The notes under the pieces: model-generated | What the model saw: the letters and a program-made list of their open reading frames with translations, nothing else | The model's database searches: none | Told to the model about the DNA's origin: nothing | Program-made: the position numbers and the translations under genes | Assembly: GCA_015680635.1 (NCBI GenBank) | Contig: JAABOA010000269.1 | Location: forward strand, 1 to 17,950 | DNA: 17,950 bases | Origin: Lunasporangiospora selenospora | Taxonomy: Eukaryota > Mortierellomycota > Mortierellomycetes > Mortierellales > Mortierellaceae | Reading direction: 5' to 3' | Shown here: positions 9,172 to 17,087 of the stretch, piece after piece | How the letters are laid out: every line of letters begins with the position of its first letter | Numbering within the stretch: position 1 is the first letter of the stretch

Positions 9172-11694
9172 TTATCGATGGGTGACTACGTTGGGGTTTG
9201 TGAGCTCTTGCTCTTGTTCCTGAGCTTGCTCCTGTCCTTGAAGTGTGACTATCCTTGTGATTTGCTCAGAGATGGAATCGGGACTCGGGACTGTCGATGG
9301 TAATGATGGTGGTGGTCCCAGTTTTGCTGTTGACACTTCACTTTCAATAGCCGCCAGTGAAGGTGCCGATGGTAGGTGTTGTTCAAGATGGGATGCGGTG
9401 GGTGGGAGGATTGGGATGATAAACTGCTTCACATAGGGCGGCACCCTATCCTCTTCATCCACATCTTCTGCAATCTGCCTCTTCTCATCCTTCTTGTGCC
9501 ATGAAGCTCCGATATCTTCCTTGTCAGGTAATGTGTATTCGGTATTAGTGCTGGCGCTTGATGATGTGATATCTGTAGATTCCCAGCGTGGTGGTATAAT
9601 CTGACCGTTTAAGGGTTCGGATGGAATGGCTGGGGGTGCGGATGGAAGAGCTGAAGGAGTGTAATTTGATGGCAATGGCGACAACAAGCGCGTGAGCTGT
9701 TCCTTTCCCGAGGCCCGAGTCTTCGATGATGGTGATTTGTGCAATGAGGAAGAGGTCAATCCTGCCTCCACATCATCTTGAGCATGACTGGTCGCGACTA
9801 CTGGCCGAGGGTGATGATCCAGGTTCAAGTCCCCCATGTATCTGTCGGATGTGTTATCCTTCTGAGGAACCATAGGTTGCATGAGATTCAATGCTCCCAC
9901 CAAATCCTCATCGCAGGTAACTAGAATCTTGTCTTGACCTTCAAACTCGTTGCTATTATCTCCTGAAGGAATCTCGATTTTGTCTATTGACTTGGGATCT
10001 ACCTTTGGAGACCGTTTCTTCTTCATTTCCATTGAATTTTCATTTCCGTGGTTGTCCTGAAACTCATCATCGGATGAAATTTGTTCAAGAAGGCTCTGCC
10101 TCCACCGAGCTTTCCACCGTGGCCACCTTCTCCTGATCGGTCGATAGAGAATAGCTGCTGCAATGAGCAGTACTCCAAGAAGAACACAGCCAACTATCAG
10201 GTCTGTGCGTACTTCAACCGAATTCGGGTTCCATTCGATGTATTCATATCCAAATTTTTCTGTGATACTGATAGGAAATTTTTGGTTGGGTGCCAAATCT
10301 TGGTAATATTGTGGGAGATCGAGGGAACATCCGATTACTGTATCCCTAACAGGGCAATACATAAATGGCTCTTGTCCTGGAAGATCTCCTCCTATAGGCT
10401 GAAACAAATTTAACGTATCCGAGTGGCAAGTACTACCAACTTCAGGTACTGCATTATCCTCATCCTTAACGGCGACCATCCGGCTTGGGTATCTCTAGGG
10501 TATCCGTTTTTTTTTGGGGGGGGGGGGTAAAAGGGTGAATTAGTATAGTATGAGGCTATCTGTGAGTTGCAAGGGCTACAAGCGAAATGTGAATCTCCAA
10601 TAAATAAATTATTCTTTACCAGACAGACAATGTAGAGGCTATCCTGGTACGGTTTGGCCATCATAGAGTCAACATCACATTCAAACTCTGGAAGAGGAAT
10701 GACGGAGTAGTTGTTTGTTGGAGAAAACATAAAGTTATCTCGGATTGGGATCCTTGTCAGATAGAACTTGCGGTTGCCCGTTCTACTGTCATCGATCTTT
10801 GTTCCAAGCTGGAAGAGAGATTTCTTGGCAAAGGCTAGAAGAACAGGGAATCCAAAGATTTGAGGGTCCTAAATAAATATATAAAAAAAAGAGCCAGCTA
10901 TTGTCAAAACTCTTGGGTAAATTGATAGGAATAAGACAAAGTAGATCTTCACTCCTCTCTCTCTCTCTCTCTCTCACCCCACTAATACTTACCAGCTCCC
11001 ATTGTTCCCAGTTGATCATCTTGTAGGTGCCATCATTAGGGAGGAGTCCAATATTGACAGAGCTCCCTGAACCAATGTTGGCATGGAAGAACAAGGCCGA
11101 GTGCGGGAGTGGTTTCGAAGTAGAGATAGTTGGTGTACTAGTGGGCGTAGGTGTGGCGATTGTTGAATTGGCAGTTTTGGTGGGCTGTGGACTTGGACTT
11201 CCGGCGGGCAAAGGACTAGTTCCAATCATAGTCTTGTCGATTATATGTGGTCGGAAGAGGACAAACGAGTTGGGCTTCAGGTAACTGTCACCCCAGCGAT
11301 AATCGGCACTAAGAGTAAAGTCGAGCCACCTTCCCAAAGAAGCCTCAAACAGAAACCCTCCAGGTTTCCGCTTTGGGGGATCATTAACCCCTGCCGGCAC
11401 TGGATAACCATCTGATCCTTCGAACATTGAGATCATCGCGAAAACTCCTGTCTCAGGGTCGGTATGACAAGTGAGTGTTGACGTGTAATCCTGTGGTCCT
11501 TGTATCAGCCTTTCGTAACTGGCAGCAAGCTTCCACGTGACAGAGTTGATATTCGAAGGAGAGGGGTTTGACTGAATCAGGAGAACATGGGTGTCGGTGC
11601 TATTGTTGTTAGCTCTCCCCATCCGTGAGGTGTAAGCCATCCCGACCATGCGAGTGCCATTCTGGACAATGCAATCAGGCTTCAGCCAGCCCAT
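9172..11694 (-). CDS. Gene D: uncharacterised single-pass membrane protein of the cluster family
   Basis: Exons 11694-10993, 10868-10620 and 10494-9172 join in phase 0 to give 757 residues; donors are GTAAGT and GTAAAG, acceptors TTTAG and CCTAG. The N-terminus reads CIVQNGTRMVGM, and the ectodomain insert (PTKTANSTIATPTPTSTP) is intermediate in length between C and B. The membrane span is about 414-434, followed by YRPIRRRWPRWKARWRQ. The tail holds IEIPSGDNSNEFEGQDKILV, HHPRPVVATSHAQDDV, PSAP at 601, VPPY at 668 and PSAP at 692. It ends in a QE-rich repeat as in C. The middle exon resembles B more than C in several stretches, while the last part of exon 3 resembles C, so the gene looks mosaic. 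The ATG at 11694 is the first in frame; a TTG two codons earlier is a less likely start. Function is unknown. Confidence 0.85.
10507..10527. repeat. T9G12 homopolymer pair in intron 2 of gene D
   Basis: The plus strand has nine T followed by twelve G. On the sense strand of gene D this is C12A9, about 13 bp upstream of the exon 3 acceptor, where it may serve as part of the polypyrimidine tract. Such runs are prone to slippage and sequencing error, but the location is intronic. Confidence 0.95.
10955..10974. repeat. (CT)n microsatellite in intron 1 of gene D
   Basis: A short perfect CT tract lies just inside the donor end of intron 1. Its reverse complement adds a long in-frame run of Arg-Glu codons if the intron is read through, which is an artefact of the repeat and not part of the protein. 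Confidence 0.9.
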
Positions 11695-12129
11695 GTCCAA
11701 AGGATTACTGCAATGAGAGTGGGAAAAGGAGGAGGGGAGTGGAAAGAAGGTCGTACGCCACAGGTCAGGTCAGGGGCGGAAAAGGTTGTCCGAGAGGGGT
11801 GTGTTTGCGTGTGTGTGTTTGTGGAACAGATCTAGATTGGTCTTTCTGTGCAATGCAGTATTAATTTCTTGGATGATGGGGAAGAGGAAGAATGATTCAT
11901 GGGTAGGTGCATTCAATGCCAATCATGGCGTCGATGAACAAGGACACCCTTGGTGTTTGTGTATATTTCTCCATATCAAACAACTTTTGGAAAACCTAAA
12001 TTTCTATATTTGGACTCGTAACGTTTCCCGCTCAACCTCCACTTTGCCACGTACAAAAGGTACATTGCATCGCTGATCGTCGTAGTCTCTGTGCCTGTGG
12101 TATGTACACGTGAGCATGTCTCCATGTCA
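11695..12129. promoter_or_regulatory. Intergenic: promoter of gene D and 3' end of the NIPA gene
   Basis: This 435-bp stretch contains no supportable gene. The minus strand next to the D start is pyrimidine-rich and reaches CATTGCAG just before the ATG. A GT-rich run (about 11799-11822) and a GGTCA repeat (11763-11773) are also present. I looked for an upstream signal-peptide exon for gene D and found none. Confidence 0.45.
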
Positions 12130-15100
12130 TCATTTCTTTGTGCTTGAGGGATGTGGCTGCTGGGAAGAAGGACTTGACAACGAGTCTGTTGGGGGTGACT
12201 GTGACAGCGGTGGCATGTGGACGTTGGTTGCACCGTTCTCTTGTAATTGTATGGGATCCCCAAAGACTGATGCTGCCGATGTCATAGACCCTGCATGTCG
12301 AGTAGGAGAAAGGGGTTGTTGTTGTGCTGATCCCGCCCCTGACCCTGCCGGGGGCGATCTCAATGTGTGAATGGCGTATTCCGACCCCTGTTGTGGATGG
12401 TTGGGATTATGACCTCCATACCGAGTAGGACTCGCGCTCGGGAGAGTTCCTGGGAGAAACTTTGTTGCCACCGAAGGTCGGGCTGATGACACCGAGTTCG
12501 AGTCGATGGAACGTGAAATTTGCATCGCAAAGTCCTGCTCGCTTGGCGAATGAACCCTGTGTCGATCCCCTCCTGTAGGTCGGTTTACACGTCCTGGGAC
12601 TGCCATTCCATCAAAAGTTTCCAACGGAGGCTTGCTTCTAACTGGCGAGACCAATGGGCTGCCATTGCCTAATCCAGTTGCTTCCTTGTTTGGTGGTACA
12701 TGTTGCAGTGACTCTTTTCGACGTGGCGGCTTTGAATGTTGCATGTATAACTGCGATTGTGTAGCTTCATGAGGATAGGATCGTTCTGGAATAAACGATG
12801 ACTCGGCCCATGGATCAATATCTGCTAAGTCGGTGGTATTTGCCCGAGGATACTGTGATCCTGAGCCATGGGCTTGTGAAGAGTATGGCGAAAATGGATG
12901 CTGGGTATGATGGTTCGGATGAAAAGTCGATCCATAGTTGGTGTCTGTCTGAAGAGATGATGTTGAAGGATAATTTGCAATTCCAGATGGCAAAAATGCA
13001 TTGCTGCAGGCAGAACTTGACCTGGAGCCAAGGCCAGGCCGGTTCTGGAAACTGGGGTTGTTGTGAATGCTGTAGATGCTACTCCTCCTATCATCGTTCC
13101 GGTGCTCAAAGCGATGGTCCAGATCGAGCGCTGTCGTATGACGAGTTCCTACAGCGCCTCCTACTTTCTCGACAACTGCCCACGCCTTATTAACTCCAGT
13201 CGAAATCAGAGATCCTGATTCCCTTGCCTCGTGTATAGGTTGCTTAAAAGACGAACCCAAAAGAGGAGAAGAAGCGCTTTGCCACGAGTCAGCAGTCACT
13301 GTCGGTCGAATCGGTCGACTCGGATAAGGAGCAAGAATTGGTCCATGAACATGAGAGGTTGGTGCACAGAGACCCTGCTCCATGAGACCCTCTGTCCGAC
13401 TGTGATCTGTTGGCTGGAGAGAGCTATAGATTTCGGTAGATGCCCGCGGCTGAATGACAGCATACTGTGACTGGGCTGGGGCCGATAATGACCATTCCGT
13501 GTTAGTGTTTGACGGTTGAGCTGAGGAGTCGGGTGATCGCTTCGTTGTGATAAAATAAACGCCAACGAACGTCAGAAAAAGCCCACATAAAAAGTTGAAG
13601 GCCTTGTTGACAGTCATCTCACTAAAGTCATTATAGAGTAGAGCTGATCCGATGATTGCATTGGTCGTGAAGAAGACGAATTGTGTAGGTATAACTTGCT
13701 ACAGGTTGTAAGAGAATAGTAAATGTGATGTTTTGTCAGTCGTTATTCGGATACAGCAATCCGGAAGAATCATTACCCAGAATCTCAAAAGTGATGCACA
13801 CTTGTATTGTTATATTACAGTCGAGTCAAACCGTTGGAGAGACCTGTTCAAATACTTGATCTGCAACACGGCTGTCGACACAAGCACAAACACGAGTAAG
13901 TATGAGACTGGGTATGTGAACATCTTGTAAAAGGAAAGCGTAAGGAGAGAGGATACGCCTTTGGTTGCCAGCACAGTGTAGCCTCCTAAAATGTACACCA
14001 AAAATATTAATTAGGGTTTGGTCCGAAGCGGTTTGAAGAGATTCCCAAAGGCGGCTAAACTTGCAGTTTCAGCGTATTACCAAAGATTCCGACTATTGAG
14101 AGGTCGATAATAATATACTCGCTTCCTACTGTCTCTGAGAGAGGGACGAGAACTGCCACTGCAATACAGCAGATAATAAAGTATACAAGGAATTGCGTTT
14201 GAAGCAATGCTGCAACAACTGCGTCTGGTGTGAGCTAACCGGGGAGAATATTGAGAGAGAGAGAAACGACAGGCTCAAGCGTTAGATTGACTGTTGTACA
14301 CGTTCCTTTTGGATCGCCACAGTTGGCGGAGACTGATAAAACAAACGCTCTGTGTCCATGTCCTTCTGAGCAACCCCCACAGATGGCTCTTGAGGGTATT
14401 GCGCAGTTTGTGTAGCATGCCCAGACCCTAATAGCCTTCCGCTCAGGGGTTTGTATTTGCCAAGGCGCGATTCGACTTTATGTTCCAACGCCACGTCTGA
14501 TCATGCACAAGCCCTATTTTCACTTGCCTGAATATCGCTTTCCTTCGAGTTGACGACTACAACAACTGTGCCAATGACTGCAGCCATCACGCCCAACAAG
14601 TCCCGTCTCCGGAAAGATTCATGGAGGATCAGAGGTGCAAGGATAACGTTCGAGATCAGGGCGACTGTACCAAGAGGGGCAATGATGGATGCTTGAGCAT
14701 ATCCGTATGCAAGAAAGTTGCCGCATTCTCCGAGGATCATGAGTGTCATGCCTGTCCACCATGCCCTGGAACGGAGGTACTGCATATCAGAACTCCCGTC
14801 GGTGGATTCATAAAAGTGATCACCATCGGGCAAGAGAGTTTTGGAGACAGAGTCGCTTTGTCCAGTAGTGTCGCCATTGCGATTCACTGGTCGGAAGAGG
14901 TCGCTCCCCCGCCGACTGCTACTGATACTATTCCGGCTACTTTGGTAACCACACTCAGGAACTTCGCCATCGGACTCTGGAGGATTTGCCTGAAACCGGT
15001 TGTCGGGGTCATAACCCCGGCGGTTAGGCAGTGATTGGTGTTGCCCATTGGCCTGGGGGCCGATCGGTTGTACGCTCTTGAAGTCATGTTGTGGATTTGC

Positions 15101-15611
15101 CGTGGGCTGGAGTAGTTGATTATGAGCATACTTTTGGATATTGAGGGCTACTGAAATGAGGATCTAGCAATCAAGAAGAGAGCATTGGGAGCTGGTAGGG
15201 TAAGCAACCCTTGTTTCGCTTATATACTAGGGCTGACCGCAGAATAGCGACGCCCTCGCCAACAAGAGACAAAGGAGACGGTAGTGTGTGGGTGCATGTC
15301 GCCATATGTGGGCATGATAGCAAGAAACAAGTATTTTGTGTGCAGCATTTTGAGCGGGAAAGGACACACACACAACAAAGCATTGTCAGAAGCTCAGACG
15401 CTTACATTTCCGGTAATAGCAATGATAACTCCAATGTAGGAATGAATCTGGTTGGTATTGCAAAAGGGAAATAGGCCAGCACGGGTAACGAACGCAATGG
15501 GGAGGTAGAAGCGGTGAAATTAGTCCCTTGAGAGACTGCCCTCGTCATTGCTGGAGCACATGGACTATCATTCTTTACATTGATTTCGGGAAATTCATCC
15601 ATAGGCCACAT
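12130..15611 (-). CDS. NIPA-family magnesium transporter with long cytoplasmic tail
   Basis: Six exons give about 866 residues: 15611-15579, 15447-15406, 15163-14528, 14234-14081, 13985-13819 and 13698-12130. The joins restore NIPA features: YIGVIIAITGN|ILISVALNIQKYAHNQ across intron 2, then GECGNFLAYGYA and IIAPLGTVALISNVILAP. Later segments are IIIDLSIVGIFGGYTVLATK and, after the last intron, FVFFTTNAIIGSALLYNDF. About nine hydrophobic spans are seen: TM1 near 15-35, TM2-4 at 160-231, TM5-7 at 250-335, TM8-9 at 348-397. Known NIPA proteins are membrane magnesium transporters; localisation here is unknown. A polar insert of about 120 residues separates TM1 from TM2, and a disordered tail of about 470 residues follows TM9. 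The start (MWPMDEFPEIN) is a tiny 11-codon exon with a GTAAAG donor. Intron 3 (14527-14235) has a GC donor (GCAAGT) and is the least certain junction. Confidence 0.88.
14235..14527 (-). other. Candidate GC-AG intron of the NIPA gene containing an open frame
   Basis: Exon 3 ends NSKESDIQ followed by GCAAGT, and exon 4 starts LTPDAV after GGTTAG; both sides are phase 0. The 293-bp interval holds an open frame of about 70 codons (14494-14282, after GTG) with ordinary composition. Using that frame as exon would need an upstream intron of only 27 nt, so I treat the interval as intron. A real extra loop exon, or a sequence error, cannot be excluded. Confidence 0.55.
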
Positions 15612-16336
15612 CTTTGGAAACAAGGGTAGATGGTATCAAACGGCTAGTGTACAAGGATCGATGAAGAATCGAAAAGTCGTCTTCGGGGGATAAGATAGCG
15701 GAAGACTTGAAGACTGGATGGGAATACAGGAGAGGAGGGGAGGGGGGGAAGGAAAGAGGACTAAAGTGGGTATACTCTCATTAGAAGAGGCAAATGTGGT
15801 TTGGATTCGATGGAGTGACAGGTCCGAAAGGAACAGCATTGCCATAAAGAATAAAAAAAAAAGGGAAGAGGCTCTGGTGACTGTTTTCACGAGGGAGCCT
15901 CCACAGCCTTGTCAGAATCAGCTGGGCATGCCATGCAGCTCTCTTTATCTCTTTGCCCTTCTTGGCGTCTGTATGTCCATCTCCAGATGCTTAGAGAAGC
16001 CCCTGCAAACACTCTTCGGGAGTCTCCGCCCTCCCTGTTCATCGGAAAGAGATATCCAAAGCTCCACATCGGCCTTCCTGTTCAGATGGAAAGACCCTTG
16101 TAGGATTCATGCAGATCTATAGCGCGACATCATAAAGACTATAGCGCGACATCGGTTGGCTGGTACAACACGACCCTCAGGCTAGATAAACACCACTCCG
16201 GTTACGGAATCATCAAAGGCACCAATACCCAAAAATGGCTTCTTCTTTTCTTTTTCAGCAAAGATGGCTTTCTACCGACTGATATAAGGAAATGGTGGGA
16301 GGACGACAGAGCACAAAGCACTCAAACACAATGAGC
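15612..16336. promoter_or_regulatory. Intergenic: promoter of the NIPA gene and 3' end of ATP19
   Basis: About 725 bp without a recognisable gene. It holds a purine-rich stretch on the plus strand (15726-15760), an A-rich run (15848-15860) and a 15-bp direct repeat at 16117-16153. A 134-codon open frame on the plus strand (15718-16122) has no recognisable domain, and I regard it as chance. Confidence 0.5.
16117..16153. repeat. 15-bp direct repeat CTATAGCGCGACATC, two copies
   Basis: Perfect copies lie at 16117-16131 and 16139-16153, with a 22-bp period and a 7-bp spacer. A shorter match (TAGCGCGA) recurs at 16722-16729 in the ATP19 intron. A two-turn spacing of identical sites would suit a transcription-factor operator. 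Position fits either the ATP19 terminator or the NIPA promoter. Confidence 0.85.
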
Positions 16337-16942
16337 TTAGACATTCTTGGCCTCGTCTTCGTCAGCAAGCTTGATGAACTCGCGGATAAAATCCTCCTCA
16401 TCCTTGGAAGAAGCGATGGCGGCAGCGGGGGCCTCCTTCTTGGTCAGCTTCATGGCGACAATAGGGGCAGCGACAGCAGCATAGGTGGCAAGCGCCAGCT
16501 AGAACAATAGCAAGAAATGCACAGACACACCGAGAGCTTGTTAGCAGAGAGCACTAATGAATCCTCTCTATCCATCAAGACTACAATTAGATCTTTGTCT
16601 AGAGTGACAAGAGCGCCAATGTAGATCGAAGAGCCGTTGGTCACATGCATGAATCAGCCGGCATGCATGCTAGTTGACAGATAGTTTTTCCGGGAATGAG
16701 TAATGTTGCATCCTGATTTGGTAGCGCGATATGTAGTCTCAATCCTTCGTTCAGATGCTCCCAATGTTCCTAATCCTCAATAAACTGTTGAAACCAGCCC
16801 ATGAATCATCCGGAATGAGGGGAAGGGCGTGGAAAAATAAATGGGATGCGTCGATAAGAATTATTTAAATGGATGAAGGAAGTTGGAGGGATACCTTGTA
16901 GGTAGGGATGGCGCGACCAAAGACGATGTACTCAGCTCCCAT
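16337..16942 (-). CDS. ATP19: Mitochondrial F1Fo ATP synthase subunit K (Atp19-like)
   Basis: Two exons, 16942-16895 and 16498-16337, encode 69 residues; yeast Atp19 is about the same size. Exon 1 gives MGAEYIVFGRAIPTYK and exon 2 continues LALATYAAVAAPIVAMKL, then a Lys/Ala linker and the acidic end KDEEDFIREFIKLADEDEAK. The order matches the family: short N-terminus with MGA and a GxAIP motif, one membrane span, then a charged tail with a D/E-E-x-F-I motif. In yeast, subunit K belongs to the membrane (Fo) part of the inner-membrane ATP synthase and is linked to its dimeric form. The intron (16894-16499, GTATCC to CTAG, phase 0) is 396 bp, nearly twice the coding length. The gene is divergent from IMP1, 145 bp away. 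It is too small and split to stand out as an open frame. Confidence 0.85.
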
Positions 16943-16980
16943 GTTGGATAATGTGTATGGATGGTGGTGATGGAAAAGAC

Positions 16981-17002
16981 ATTAATTAAATTAATTAATT
17001 AA
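16981..17002. repeat. ATTAATTAA-type palindromic AT repeat
   Basis: Twenty-two bases built from TTAATTAA units, self-complementary over most of the length, lie directly beside the TGACGTCA site. It may be a nucleosome-poor promoter element or a homeodomain-type binding site; neither is shown by sequence alone. Confidence 0.9.
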
Positions 17003-17004
17003 GC

Positions 17005-17012
17005 TGACGTCA
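17005..17012. promoter_or_regulatory. Perfect CRE palindrome TGACGTCA
   Basis: TGACGTCA is the consensus full site bound by ATF/CREB-type bZIP proteins. It sits 63 bp upstream of the ATP19 start and 76 bp upstream of the IMP1 start, between two divergent genes. The sequence match is exact; use in this organism is inference. Confidence 0.6.
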
Positions 17013-17087
17013 TTTTCCTTTTTCAAATTTTTTTTTTCCCGGGGGAGGTCGTGTGCCGCCGGTTGGGGTCATTCTCTTTTCTACTCC

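Larger units (their letters stand above)
16943..17087. promoter_or_regulatory. Bidirectional promoter between ATP19 and IMP1
   Basis: The two start codons are separated by 145 bp, so both mitochondrial genes probably use this stretch as promoter. It contains the TTAATTAA-type AT-rich palindromic run at 16981-17002, the TGACGTCA palindrome at 17005-17012, and a T9CCCGGGGG segment around 17029-17045. Confidence 0.65.

Noticed and set aside
11016-11284. Open frames on both strands across gene D exon 1
   Set aside because: They are shadows of the Pro/Thr/Ser-rich insert, whose skewed composition leaves few stops in other frames.
14498-14524. 27-nt GT-AG intron in the NIPA gene
   Set aside because: It would restore a frame into the 70-codon stretch, but it is shorter than known workable fungal introns. 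The 293-bp GC-AG solution joins conserved NIPA segments directly.
15718-16122. 134-codon open frame on the plus strand in the NIPA promoter region
   Set aside because: It has a purine-run-derived Arg/Gly/Lys start, no recognisable domain and no supporting splice or neighbour context. I read it as chance in a non-coding stretch.
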